A stretch of DNA of 30,126 nt from positions 1-30,126 of the forward strand of contig CAYWIM010000056.1 in NCBI GenBank assembly GCA_964458325.1. The letters run 5' to 3'. The position numbers and the translations under genes are program-made. Source of the stretch: JAGMXM01 sp964458325. Lineage in GTDB: Bacteria > Verrucomicrobiota > Verrucomicrobiia > Limisphaerales > UBA1319. Shown one piece after another: positions 1 to 8,186 of the stretch (position 1 is the first letter of the stretch; each line of letters starts with the position of its first letter). Under the pieces are notes generated by a model. That model was given only the letters and a program-made list of their open reading frames with translations, was not told the origin of the DNA and did no database searches.

Positions 1-622
1 CGTGGAACATCGGCACCACCGGCATGATCCGGTCGCGCTCGGTGGCACCGAGGGAATCCGCGGTGAGGACGCCGACGGTGTGCAACCACGTCGATCGGTG
101 CGAGTAGACGACACCCTTCGGGTTGCCGGTCGTGCCCGACGTGTAGCACATCGACGCGGCCTGGTTCTCGTCCGAAACGTGGAACTCGACAGGCGCCGCG
201 GCACTGAGGAGCGCTTCGTAGTCGTGCACCTCGATGCCGGAGGGAGCCTCGGTCGGCACGTCACCGCGTCCGTCGTCCATCACCACGATGTGGCGCACCG
301 TCTCGAAGGTCGGCAACAACGGCCACAACAGCCCGGTGAGCGACCGGTCGACGAAGATGACCTCGTCGTTCGCATGGTTCGCGATGTAGGTGAGCTGCTC
401 GGGGAACAGGCGGATGTTGAGGGTATGGAGGACACGGCCGCTGCACGGCGCGGCGAAGTACAGCTCGAGATGCCTGGCGTTGTTCCAGGCGAACGTGCCG
501 ACACGGCCGTCGGCGGAGATGCCGAGATCCGCCAGCACACCACCGAGCCGGCGAGTGCGGTCGGCCCAGGTGCCGTAGTTGGTGCGCACCAACCCGGTCG
601 CCGTGTTGGTGACGATCTCCTT
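1..622 (-). other. Acyl-CoA synthetase (AMP-binding) fragment, probably foreign to the contig
   Basis: The part of the reading frame downstream of nt 622 reads as residues near the N-terminus of a long- or medium-chain fatty-acyl-CoA ligase. It shows TNTATGLVRTNYGTWADRTR, then FAWNNARHLELYFAAPC, LHTLNIRLFPEQLTYI, VFVDRSL, and the ATP-binding P-loop MCYTSGTTGNPKGVVYSHRS at about nt 155-94, ending in MPVVPMFH at the edge. The family's N-terminus (about 25-30 residues) is missing and the C-terminal half lies outside the window. The wording of these motifs resembles actinobacterial FadD-type enzymes. This is a different protein from the Aas synthetase further right. It has no start of its own and is fused to the oxidoreductase, so it should not be taken as a gene of this organism without checking read support. 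Confidence 0.8.
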
Positions 623-1588
623 GGTGGCTTCGGCGTCCGGGCGCAACGGCTTGAGGGCCTCGCTCGGATTGCCGTCATACCACCAGAACTTGAGCGGCGG
701 CAGCCCTTCCCGCTCGGGGAACTCGAACCGGATCCGCGAGGTCTTCGGGAATGTCTCCGGATACATCCTCGAGGTGAGCTCGCACTCGACCACGTTGGGA
801 TACCCCAGCTTCAGCGCCCGGAACGGCATGTTCACCGTGTGGCATGCCATGTCGCCTAGCGCGCCCGTCCCGTAATCGTACCAGCCCCGCCACTTGAAGC
901 TGTGGTAGGTATCCTTCTTGTAAGGACGGAACGCCACCGGCCCGAGCCAGGCATCCCAATCCAGGGTCGCAGGCACGGGATCCTGGCCGGCGGGACGCTC
1001 GAGCCCCTGCGGCCAGATCGGGCGGTTCGACCACACATGCAGCTCGAGCGGCTTGCCGATCACGCCCGCCTGAATCACCTCGATGGCCCGGCGGAGACCG
1101 CTCTCCGCGCTCCCCTGGTTGCCCATCTGGGTCGCCAGCTTCTTCTCCTTGGCCAGCTGGCGCATGAGGCGCGCCTCATAGACGTTCTGGGTCAACGGCT
1201 TCTGGCAGAAACAGTGCTTGCCCATCTTCATCGCGCGAATCGACGCCACCCCGTGGTTGTGGTCCGGCGTCGATACGGTCACCGCGTCGATATCCCTGCC
1301 CATTTCGTCCAGCAGCTTCCGGTAGTCTTGGTACTTCTTCGCCGCGGGGAATTGGCCGGCCTTCTTGTTCAGCGTGTTCAGGTCCACATCGCAGAGCGCA
1401 ACAATGTTGCCGCCGCACTTGGCCGCGTCGCTGCTGTCGCTGTCGCCTTTGCCGCCCACGCCAATACAGGCAACGTTGATCCTGCTGTTGGCCCCCAGCA
1501 CGCGCCCCACATATGGGAATGCCATCGCCGCCGTCCCCACCGCCAGGGTGGTCCGGCCGAGAAACTGTCGTCGTGTTAATCCGTTCAT
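1..1588 (-). CDS. Chimeric ORF: Gfo/Idh/MocA oxidoreductase joined in frame to an acyl-CoA synthetase fragment (runs off left edge)
   Basis: Translating the minus strand from ATG 1588 gives an uninterrupted frame of 529 codons to the window edge. Residues 1-35 are a Tat-type leader (TRRQFLG, then a hydrophobic stretch and PYVGRVLGAN). Residues 36-160 are a Rossmann NAD(P)-binding domain (INVACIGVGGKG, STPDHNH, CFCQKPL with the EKP-type lysine as QKP). Residues 160-322 are the usual substrate domain (WDAWLGP, FKWRGWYDYG, GALGDMACH, KFWWYDGNP). These features match the exported Gfo/Idh/MocA oxidoreductases common in Planctomycetes and Verrucomicrobia, which are normally about 430 aa. After KEIV (622-611) the homology switches abruptly to an AMP-forming acyl-CoA synthetase. 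The oxidoreductase therefore lacks roughly its last quarter. An in-frame ATG at 1600 is an alternative start; neither has a clear ribosome site. The substrate cannot be predicted, and the junction is probably artefactual. Confidence 0.85.
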   Translation of the reverse strand, partial: MNGLTRRQFLGRTTLAVGTAAMAFPYVGRVLGANSRINVACIGVGGKGDSDSSDAAKCGGNIVALCDVDLNTLNKKAGQFPAAKKYQDYRKLLDEMGRDIDAVTVSTPDHNHGVASIRAMKMGKHCFCQKPLTQNVYEARLMRQLAKEKKLATQMGNQGSAESGLRRAIEVIQAGVIGKPLELHVWSNRPIWPQGLERPAGQDPVPATLDWDAWLGPVAFRPYKKDTYHSFKWRGWYDYGTGALGDMACHTVNMPFRALKLGYPNVVECELTSRMYPETFPKTSRIRFEFPEREGLPPLKFWWYDGNPSEALKPLRPDAEATKEIVTNTATGLVRTNYGTWADRTRRLGGVLADLGISADGRVGTFAWNNARHLELYFAAPCSGRVLHTLNIRLFPEQLTYIANHANDEVIFVDRSLTGLLWPLLPTFETVRHIVVMDDGRGDVPTEAPSGIEVHDYEALLSAAAPVEFHVSDENQAASMCYTSGTTGNPKGVVYSHRSTWLHTVGVLTADSLGATERDRIMPVVPMFH

Positions 1589-1685
1589 GTTCGTTTCCAT
1601 AGGTTCATTTTGCGTTCGGCCAGATTGTCTACGCCTCCTCGGCGATTTCACAAGGTTTTTCGTGACGCCCATTCGAGCTTCGGTC

Positions 1686-2402
1686 TCATTCCCCGTGCCG
1701 TCGCCGCAGCAGCTCGGCCAGCCTCCGCGGATTCACCACGGTCACGGTCCGGCCCTGGACCTGGATCCAGCCCTGCTCGCGGCACTTCGCCAGGGTGCGC
1801 GACAGGGTCTCGCTGACGGTCCCGAGCTCGGCCGCCAAAACCCGCTTGGTCACCGCCAGCTCGATCCGGCACGGCATCTCCCCTGGCGGCGCCGCGCATC
1901 GCCTCAACAGCCAGCTCGCCAGCCGCGACTCGACGTCCTTGAGGGTCAGATCGTCCAGCTGCTCGACCAGCGCCTGCAGATGCCGGCTCAGGGCGCCGAT
2001 CATCCGCAGCGCCAGCTCCGGATGCCGCCGCAGCAGCTCGGTGAACTCGGCCTTCCGCACCAGCAGCACTCGGGACGGCTCCAGCGCGCGCGCGTCGGCA
2101 GGGTATTCGCCTCCCGGCGCCAGCGTCGCCTCCGCGAAGGAATCCCCCGCCCGGAACACGTGGATGACCTGCTCCTTGCCAGCATGCCCCAGGCGATGGA
2201 CGTTGATCGCACCGCTCTGCACCACGTAGAACCCCCGCGAAGGCGCCCCTCGCGCGAACAGATACTCGCCCTTGGCCAGCGGCCGCGGCACGCAGAGCCG
2301 GGCGATGGCCCGCGCCTCTTCGAGCCCCAGCCCCGCGAAGAGCCGGCATGCCCGCAGCGCATGGATCACGGCCGCCTGCCGCAGTTCGTCCCGGTCTCTC
2401 AT
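1686..2402 (-). CDS. Crp/Fnr-family transcriptional regulator
   Basis: A 238-aa protein of typical family length. Residues about 20-135 form a cyclic-nucleotide-binding-type beta barrel (FARGAPSRGFYVVQSG, FRAGDSFAEATL). A long dimer helix follows (about 130-160), then a Crp-type helix-turn-helix (VTKRVLAAELGTVSETLSRT, about 184-203) and wing (GWIQVQGRTVTVVNP). The FNR iron-sulfur cysteine cluster is not present, so it is more like the Dnr/NnrR or generic Crp-like branch; the effector is unknown. The start at 2402 was chosen because homology begins there and GAGGGG lies directly upstream. The frame is open back to 2573, but that extension runs through the promoter of the divergent marR. It is transcribed away from the marR operon and may regulate genes outside the window. 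Confidence 0.88.
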   Translation of the reverse strand: MRDRDELRQAAVIHALRACRLFAGLGLEEARAIARLCVPRPLAKGEYLFARGAPSRGFYVVQSGAINVHRLGHAGKEQVIHVFRAGDSFAEATLAPGGEYPADARALEPSRVLLVRKAEFTELLRRHPELALRMIGALSRHLQALVEQLDDLTLKDVESRLASWLLRRCAAPPGEMPCRIELAVTKRVLAAELGTVSETLSRTLAKCREQGWIQVQGRTVTVVNPRRLAELLRRRHGE

Positions 2403-2560
2403 CCCCTCACGCTTACCCCGGCACGCCCGGGCCTGCAATCCTGGATTGGGGTCATTCCATTGTATCTTGCGATCTCTCTCGGCCGGGAGGCGGCCATCGG
2501 CTGCTCGCCGGCCCGGCCCCGCCGGAGAGGAGCGCCCGGCCGGCCGCCGCCGACCCGCGA

Positions 2561-2595
2561 TATATGTTGACATATAAACATTCTATATGTAGATT
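2561..2595 (+). promoter_or_regulatory. marR operon promoter with palindromic operator
   Basis: TATATGT-TG-ACATATA (2561-2576) is a perfect 7-bp inverted repeat with a 2-bp spacer, in an AT-rich island inside very GC-rich DNA. It overlaps a consensus -35 box TTGACA (2567-2572). With a 17-bp spacer the -10 would be TAGATT (2590-2595, 4 of 6). A further ATATGT half-site follows at 2585-2590. The marR ATG is only 8 bases past the proposed -10, so the message may be leaderless; no Shine-Dalgarno is visible. A palindrome over the promoter of a marR gene is the usual autorepression layout, so MarR binding here is inferred. Confidence 0.6.
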
Positions 2596-2602
2596 TTTTC
2601 GT

Positions 2603-3112
2603 ATGCACGATCCCGGTTCCGGTCCGGGCCCGCGGGTGGACGCGCTCCTGGCCCTGCTCCGCGCCGCCGATGCCGTCTGGGACGGCAGCCGACGGTTCTT
2701 CCGCCGCTGGCAGATCGGCCCCAGCCAGTTCAATATCCTCAACCTCCTGCATCACCGAGCCGCGGGCCTCCGCCCGACCGAGCTCGGCCGGCAGCTGATC
2801 ATGCACCGGTCGAACGTCACCGGGCTCGTCGATCGCCTCGCCGCGCGGGGGCTGCTGCGGCGGGAGCCGGTCCCCGGCGACCGCCGGGCGCAGCGCGTCG
2901 TCCTGTCCCCGCGCGGCCTGCGGCTGGTCGAGTCGATCCTTCCCCGCTATTACGAGGCGGCCGAGGAGGTCTGCGCCGGCGTGCCCATCCGGAGGGTCGC
3001 GTCGTTGCGGGCGGATCTGGGCGCCATCACCGCCCAGGCCATCCGCCTGTCGGGCCAGCTTCCGGACTCGCGCCCGGAGATTCCCTCGAAACCTCGGAAA
3101 AACCTCCGATAA
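2603..3112 (+). CDS. MarR-family transcriptional regulator
   Basis: A 169-aa protein with the MarR winged-helix fold. N-terminal dimerisation helices cover about 11-36 and the winged helix about 38-102: QFNILNLLHH, RPTELGRQLIMHRSNVTGLV as recognition helices, and the wing LLRREPVPGDRRAQRVVLS with the conserved D-R-R. C-terminal dimer helices follow, ending in a basic tail. The start at ATG 2603 places the protein just after the promoter palindrome; an in-frame extension to 2348 would cross the operator and the divergent gene and is rejected. The next gene, the MFS transporter, begins 2 nt after the stop, so the two are almost certainly cotranscribed. By family precedent it is probably an autorepressor released by a small hydrophobic or lipid-like ligand, which fits the downstream acyltransferase/synthetase. 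The ligand is inferred. Confidence 0.9.
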   Translation: MHDPGSGPGPRVDALLALLRAADAVWDGSRRFFRRWQIGPSQFNILNLLHHRAAGLRPTELGRQLIMHRSNVTGLVDRLAARGLLRREPVPGDRRAQRVVLSPRGLRLVESILPRYYEAAEEVCAGVPIRRVASLRADLGAITAQAIRLSGQLPDSRPEIPSKPRKNLR

Positions 3113-3114
3113 CG

Positions 3115-4434
3115 ATGCACTCCTCCCCTGGCCTGCCCGCGCCGCCCACCCGCCGGGCCGTCGTGAGCTGGATCCTGTACGATCTGGCCAATACCATCTT
3201 CTCCATGGGAGTGATCTCGGTCTATTTCCCGGAATGGCTCAAGGAGGTCCAGGGCGACCGCTCCGTCAGCATCAACAACCAGATGGTCGCCCTTTCCATG
3301 GGGATCATTTTCGTCGTCTCGCCTCTGCTGGGCGCGATGACGGATCGCGCGCGCCGCCGGCTGCCGTTCCTGACCGTGAGCACGCTGATCTGCGTGCTGT
3401 TGACGTCGCTCCTGACGCGGGTCGGATACGGAACGACCCTCCTGCTGTTCGTTGCCGCGAACATCGCCTACCAGGCGGGAGTGCAGTTTTACGACGCGCT
3501 CCTGCCCGAGGTCAGCACCGAGGAGAACCGCGGCTGGATCGGCGGGCTGGGGGTTGGCTTTGGCTACCTGGGCGCGTTCCTCGCCGTCGGTTTCGGCTGG
3601 CTGCTGGCGGGGAGCCACCGCTCGCTTCTTTTCCCGCTGATCGCCCTGAGCTTTCTGGCATTCGCACTGCCCTGCATGCTGTTCGTGCGCGAGCGGGGCA
3701 ACCCGCATCCGGCGCCGATCAACTTCCGAGCCATCCGTGAATCCACGGCCCGAACGCTCCGGACCCTGCGCTCGACCCGAGCCTACCCGGGCCTGGGACG
3801 ATTTCTGATCGGCCGGGTGTTCTACACCGATGCGATCAATACCGTGATTGGCAACATGGCGTTGTTCGTGCTGTATGTGGCGCAGACGGGCGGATTGGGG
3901 CTCGAGGAGCAGCACCGCGAAAAGAACCTGATCTTCTTTTTTGCGATCGGGTGCGCCGTGATCGGCGGGCTGCTCTGGGGCCGCCTGGTGGATCGCTGGG
4001 GGCCCAAACGCACGTTGAACGTCGTGCTCATCACTTGGCTCGTCCTTTTGGCCAGCGCGAGCGCGATTGGCCTTGCGCATCTGCCGATCGCAACAATGTA
4101 TCCCCTGGCGATCGGCGTGGGAATCGCTCTGGGCGGCACCTGGGCGGCCGATCGGCCGTATATGCTCCGGCTCACCCCGCCGGACCGGGTGGGCGAGTTT
4201 TACGGATTGTATGGCATGGTGGGGCGATTCTCCGCGATCACCGGGCCGGTGGTCTATTGGCTGACCTTCGAGTTGGGCCGCCGGATCCTCGGCCTGTCCA
4301 CTCTGCAGGGCCAGGGCCTGGCCACCCTGACCTTGTTGGCCATGGTCGCCATCGGAATGGCCATCCTGCGGCCCGTGTCCGATCGGCCGCGGGACTGGGC
4401 CGCGCTTGGATCCCCTGGCGAGGCCCGCTCATGA
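3115..4434 (+). CDS. MFS transporter, UMF1/Atg22-like
   Basis: A 439-aa polytopic inner-membrane protein with about 11-12 hydrophobic segments. The first carries the UMF1-type signature WILYDLANTIFSMGVISVYF. The loop between TM2 and TM3 has the MFS motif-A-like MTDRARRRLPF, and a second copy in the C-terminal half reads GRLVDRWGPKRTLN. It resembles the UMF1/Atg22-type group of the major facilitator superfamily more than the LplT lysophospholipid transporters, although it sits in the position LplT occupies beside aas in enterobacteria. It starts 2 nt after marR, and its TGA overlaps the aas start (ATGA at 4431-4434), indicating translational coupling. A role in moving lysophospholipid or another lipid substrate for Aas is inferred from context; the sequence does not prove the substrate. 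Confidence 0.88.
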   Translation: MHSSPGLPAPPTRRAVVSWILYDLANTIFSMGVISVYFPEWLKEVQGDRSVSINNQMVALSMGIIFVVSPLLGAMTDRARRRLPFLTVSTLICVLLTSLLTRVGYGTTLLLFVAANIAYQAGVQFYDALLPEVSTEENRGWIGGLGVGFGYLGAFLAVGFGWLLAGSHRSLLFPLIALSFLAFALPCMLFVRERGNPHPAPINFRAIRESTARTLRTLRSTRAYPGLGRFLIGRVFYTDAINTVIGNMALFVLYVAQTGGLGLEEQHREKNLIFFFAIGCAVIGGLLWGRLVDRWGPKRTLNVVLITWLVLLASASAIGLAHLPIATMYPLAIGVGIALGGTWAADRPYMLRLTPPDRVGEFYGLYGMVGRFSAITGPVVYWLTFELGRRILGLSTLQGQGLATLTLLAMVAIGMAILRPVSDRPRDWAALGSPGEARS

Positions 4435-6602
4435 AATCGATTCTGTTCCCTCTTTTTCTGCGCCTGATACGGATCGCCCTTCGGCTCTGTTTCGACTTTC
4501 GCGCGTATCACCTCGAAGCCTTGAACACGCCCGGGCCACTCCTTCTGGTTCCCAACCACCTCTCATGGATCGACTGGCTGTTCCTGGGATCCTGCCTGGA
4601 TCCCGACTGGCGGTTCGTGACCTCGCAGGTCACCGCCCAAAACACGTTCCTGCATCGCTGGATCATGGTGAACCGCCGCACGTTTCCCGTCGACACCGCA
4701 TCGCCCTATGCCGCCAGGCACATGGCCCAGTATCTGGCGCGCGGCGGGCGCCTGGTCCTCTTCGCCGAAGGCCGGATGTCGCTGACGGGATCGCTCATGA
4801 AGCTGTTTGACGGCACAGGCTTTCTGATCGAGAAATCGGGCGCTCGCGTCATCACCGCCTACCTCCGCGGCGCGAACCGTCTGCGCTGGGCCCGCCATGC
4901 CGGGTGGAAGCGCTGGTGGCCGCGGGTATCCCTCCATTTCAGCCCCGTCCTCTCGCCGCCCGATGGCCGAGGCCTGGCGTCCGCGGCGATCCGCCGGCAG
5001 ATCACCGACTGGCTGCGCGACCGGATCCTGGAACAGCAGCTGGCGGTCGAGATGGAGCATGGCGCAGCGGACGTGCTGACGGCCATTCTCGACATGGCCC
5101 GGCAGCGGCCCGGCCAGGTGGTTCTCGAGGATTACACCCGCCAAACCATCACGTATCGGCGTCTGCTCACGAGCGCCGGCCTGCTGGCCAAGGCATGGCG
5201 GAATCGGCTCGATCCCGACCGCGCCCGGATGGGCGTGCTTCTGCCCAACACCAATGCCATGCCGGCGGTCCTGCTGAGTCTGTGGGGATCAGGCAAGATC
5301 CCCGCGATCCTCAACTACACATCCGGGCTGCCGGCCATTCTGGCAGCCTGCCGTCTTGCCGGGCTGCGACAGGTGATCACCTCCCGCGTGTTTCTCGAAC
5401 GTGCCCGCCTTTCCTCCCAGCCCCTGATCGAGGCGGGGCTTCATCTCGTTTATCTCGAGGACATCCGCGCGTCGATCTCTCGATCCCGGAGCCTGCTGGC
5501 TCTGGTCTGCCAGTGGATCGGTAAGGGCCGCGGCTTGCGCAAGGCCGCCCGCCGGCACTGCCGGGGCGGCGAGCCAGCCGTGATCCTCTACACCAGCGGC
5601 TCGGAGGGCGAACCCAAGGGCGTCGAGCTGATCCATGCCAATCTCCTGGCCAACATCCGGCAAATGCTCATCGTCTCCGACCTCGAGGACCACGACCGCA
5701 TGTTCAATGCGTTGCCGCTCTTCCACAGTTTCGGCCTGACGGTGGGCGCCTTGTTGCCGCTGGTGCGCGGGCTGTATGTCTTCCTGTACCCATCCCCGTT
5801 GCACTACCGCGTCGTCCCCTATGCGGTCTACGATCGTTGCTGCACGATCATGCTCAGCACCAATACCTTTTTGAAGGGTTACGCGCGTTTTGCCCATCCG
5901 TACGACTTTCGCACCCTGCGCTACCTGTTTGCGGGCGCGGAAAAGGTCCAGGACAACACGCGGAACATTTACGCCCGGCGGTTTGGGGTCCGGATTCTCG
6001 AAGGCTATGGGGTGACGGAGTGCAGCCCGTGCCTATCGGTCAATGTGCCCATGGCGAACCGCGAGGGGTCCGCTGGCCGGTTCATGCCCGGTCTCGAGCA
6101 CCGGATCGAACCGGTCGAAGGCGTCCCAGAGGGTGGCCGGCTCTGGGTGCGAGGGCCCAATATTATGCGCGGCTACCTCAATCCCGATGCCAACGCCCAG
6201 TTCCAGGCAACGGGCGGCTGGTACGACACCGGCGACATCGTCCGCGTGGATGCCGATGGCTTCGTCTTCATTCTTGGCCGAGTGAAACGCTTCGCCAAAA
6301 TCAGCGGCGAAATGGTCAGCTTGACGGCCATCGAAGACGCGCTGGCGGGCGCATTCCCCGACATGGGTCACCGCTGCACGGTCGCCGTCCTCGCCGCGCC
6401 CGATCCTGTTAAGGGCGAGGCCATTGTCGCCGTGGCCAATGAATCCCGCCTGACGCTGGACCGGATCCGCCGCTGCCTCCAGGAGCGGGGATGCTCGAAC
6501 CTCTCCCTCCCCCGCGAGCTCAAAACGGTCCACGAAATACCCAAGCTCGGCACCGGCAAGATCGATCATCGCGCCCTGGCGGCCATCCTGCGGAATCCTT
6601 GA
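4431..6602 (+). CDS. aas: Bifunctional lysophospholipid acyltransferase / acyl-[ACP] synthetase (Aas-like)
   Basis: A 723-aa fusion. Residues 1-205 are a PlsC-type glycerolipid acyltransferase with the catalytic HX4D motif NHLSWID (H43, D48) and the FAEGRMS substrate motif (111-117). Residues about 210-723 are an AMP-forming adenylation domain with P-loop LYTSGSEGEPKGVEL (386-400), LPLFHSFGLT, EGYGVTE (524-530), WYDTGD (597-602) and the C-terminal catalytic lysine in GTGKIDH (K710). In E. coli Aas (known family) the synthetase activates fatty acid onto bound ACP and the transferase reacylates lysophosphatidylethanolamine at the inner membrane. Length and domain order match the family (about 720 aa). 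The start overlaps the transporter stop, with GAGG about 7 bases upstream. The frame is open upstream to 3951 inside the transporter gene, but that is shadow. Both active sites look intact. Lysophospholipid repair or fatty-acid salvage is the likely role. Confidence 0.92.
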   Translation: MKSILFPLFLRLIRIALRLCFDFRAYHLEALNTPGPLLLVPNHLSWIDWLFLGSCLDPDWRFVTSQVTAQNTFLHRWIMVNRRTFPVDTASPYAARHMAQYLARGGRLVLFAEGRMSLTGSLMKLFDGTGFLIEKSGARVITAYLRGANRLRWARHAGWKRWWPRVSLHFSPVLSPPDGRGLASAAIRRQITDWLRDRILEQQLAVEMEHGAADVLTAILDMARQRPGQVVLEDYTRQTITYRRLLTSAGLLAKAWRNRLDPDRARMGVLLPNTNAMPAVLLSLWGSGKIPAILNYTSGLPAILAACRLAGLRQVITSRVFLERARLSSQPLIEAGLHLVYLEDIRASISRSRSLLALVCQWIGKGRGLRKAARRHCRGGEPAVILYTSGSEGEPKGVELIHANLLANIRQMLIVSDLEDHDRMFNALPLFHSFGLTVGALLPLVRGLYVFLYPSPLHYRVVPYAVYDRCCTIMLSTNTFLKGYARFAHPYDFRTLRYLFAGAEKVQDNTRNIYARRFGVRILEGYGVTECSPCLSVNVPMANREGSAGRFMPGLEHRIEPVEGVPEGGRLWVRGPNIMRGYLNPDANAQFQATGGWYDTGDIVRVDADGFVFILGRVKRFAKISGEMVSLTAIEDALAGAFPDMGHRCTVAVLAAPDPVKGEAIVAVANESRLTLDRIRRCLQERGCSNLSLPRELKTVHEIPKLGTGKIDHRALAAILRNP

Positions 6603-6669
6603 AAGGCCGCGCTCTTCATCATCCGGCCCGGCTGGCTGGACCGCTCGATCGGACCCTGTTTCGAGGCGC

Positions 6670-8151
6670 CTACGGCAGCAGGGTGCTGCCCATCAGGAAC
6701 CGATCGCACTCGCGCGCGGCGCCACGGCCCTCGTAGATCGCCCAAACAACCAGGCTCTGTCCCCGCCTGGCGTCCCCCGCAGCGAACACTCCCGCCACAT
6801 TGGTGGTGTATTTCCCGCACGGCGCCTTGGCATTCGACCGTTCATCCCTCAACACCGACAGCTCCTCGAGCAGGCGGTCCTCCGGTCCCAAGAACCCGAG
6901 AGCCAGGAGCACGAGCTGGGCCGGCAAGGTCTCCTTTGTGCCTGGGATCTCGCAGGGAGCCAAGCCCCCTTTCTCGTTCCGCCGCCATTCGACCCGCACC
7001 ACCTCGAGCCCGGCCACGCGCCCCTGCGAATCGCCCAGGAACCGCTTCGTCATGACGCACCACCGCCGCGGATCGGCGCCGAATTTCACGGCTGCCTCTT
7101 CCTGGCCGTAATCGACCCGGTGAACCTTCGGCCATTGCGGCCACGGATTATCCGGCTGCCTCTGGTCCGTCGGGCGGGGCAGGATCTCGAGCTGCGCCAG
7201 GCTCCGGCATCCATGGCGCAGCGATGTGCCCACGCAATCCGTCCCGGTGTCGCCGCCCCCGATCACCACGACATCTTGCCCCGCGGCGTCGATGAAACCG
7301 CCCCCCGCTCCGATCCCCGACAGCCGCCGGGTGTTCGCCGTCAGAAAATCCACGGCGAAATGGATCCCCCCCAGCGAGCGCCCCTCGACGGTCAGGTCGC
7401 GCGGCTTGGTCGCCCCCAGACACAACACAACCGCGTCATGCTCCTCCCGCAACCGGCTGGCCGGATAGTCGCGCCCCACCTCCGTGCCGCAGACGAACTG
7501 GATCCCTTCGCGCTCCATCAATTCAATCCGCCGCCGAACGACCTGCTTGTCGAGCTTCATGTTGGGGATGCCATATTGGAGCAATCCCCCCGGCCGGTCG
7601 GCACGCTCGAACACAGTGACCCCATGCCCCGCCTGGTTCAATTGGGCCGCGCAGGCCAGCCCGGCCGGACCCGATCCCACAACCGCCACCCGCTTGCCCG
7701 TCCGCCTCGAGGGCGGCTCCGGTCTCACCCACTGCTCCGCATATCCCTTCTCGATGATCTCGCACTCGATCTGCTTGATCGCCACCGGAGGGTCGACGAT
7801 CCCCAGGACACAGGACCCTTCGCACGGGGCGGGGCAAACCCGGCCGGTGAACTCCGGAAAATTGTTCGTCCGGTCCAACCGCTGCAGCGCCTCGCGCCAC
7901 AGCCCTCGATAGACCAGGTCGTTCCATTCCGGAATGAGGTTGTGGATCGGGCACCCGGAGGCCATGCCCGCCAATAGATGGCCGGCGTGGCAGAACGGCG
8001 TGCCGCAATCCATGCACCGCGCCGCCTGGCGCCTCAGCCGGGCCGGATCCGCTGGCAGATGAAATTCCTGCCAGTCGCCCAGGCGCTCGGCCGGGAGCCG
8101 CTCCGCCGCTGCCTCCCGCTCATACTCGATAAATCCCGTGGGCTTTCCCAT
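6670..8151 (-). CDS. gltD: Glutamate synthase (NADPH) small subunit
   Basis: A 493-aa cytoplasmic flavoprotein that passes electrons from NADPH through FAD and iron-sulfur centres to GltB. The N-terminus carries the cysteine clusters RCMDCGTPFC (C46, C49, C54), GCPIHNLIPEWN (C67) and VCPAPCEGSC (C106, C110, C114), which bind two 4Fe-4S centres in this family. An FAD-binding VGSGPAGLACAAQL follows (about 158-171), an NADPH-binding VVIGGGDTGTDCVGTSLRHG, and a C-terminal second FAD motif GVFAAGDARRGQSLVVWA. The length is normal. The start has GAGGA 8 bases upstream. It lies 35 nt downstream of gltB on the same strand, forming a gltBD operon, and converges on aas with a 67-nt gap in which no clear terminator was seen. 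Confidence 0.97.
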   Translation of the reverse strand: MGKPTGFIEYEREAAAERLPAERLGDWQEFHLPADPARLRRQAARCMDCGTPFCHAGHLLAGMASGCPIHNLIPEWNDLVYRGLWREALQRLDRTNNFPEFTGRVCPAPCEGSCVLGIVDPPVAIKQIECEIIEKGYAEQWVRPEPPSRRTGKRVAVVGSGPAGLACAAQLNQAGHGVTVFERADRPGGLLQYGIPNMKLDKQVVRRRIELMEREGIQFVCGTEVGRDYPASRLREEHDAVVLCLGATKPRDLTVEGRSLGGIHFAVDFLTANTRRLSGIGAGGGFIDAAGQDVVVIGGGDTGTDCVGTSLRHGCRSLAQLEILPRPTDQRQPDNPWPQWPKVHRVDYGQEEAAVKFGADPRRWCVMTKRFLGDSQGRVAGLEVVRVEWRRNEKGGLAPCEIPGTKETLPAQLVLLALGFLGPEDRLLEELSVLRDERSNAKAPCGKYTTNVAGVFAAGDARRGQSLVVWAIYEGRGAARECDRFLMGSTLLP

Positions 8152-8186
8152 GTTTGAATCCTCGATGCCTTGCGTGTGGATTGCGT

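Noticed and set aside
2..859. 285-codon plus-strand open frame at the left edge
   Set aside because: Antisense to the acyl-CoA synthetase and oxidoreductase frame, which shows strong family motifs.
1..1588. Natural bifunctional oxidoreductase/acyl-CoA synthetase fusion
   Set aside because: Both folds are incomplete at the join and the join sits on shared codons, so an assembly artefact is far more likely.
1648..1665. TCAC-N10-GTGA inverted repeat near the 3' end of the crp-type gene
   Set aside because: The arms are the reverse of the Crp/Fnr consensus (TGTGA-N6-TCACA) and only 4 bp long, so this is likely chance.
2950..4080. 376-codon minus-strand frame antisense to the MFS transporter
   Set aside because: Charged, Gln/Arg/Asp-rich shadow of a membrane-protein gene. 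The plus-strand frame has clear transmembrane segments.
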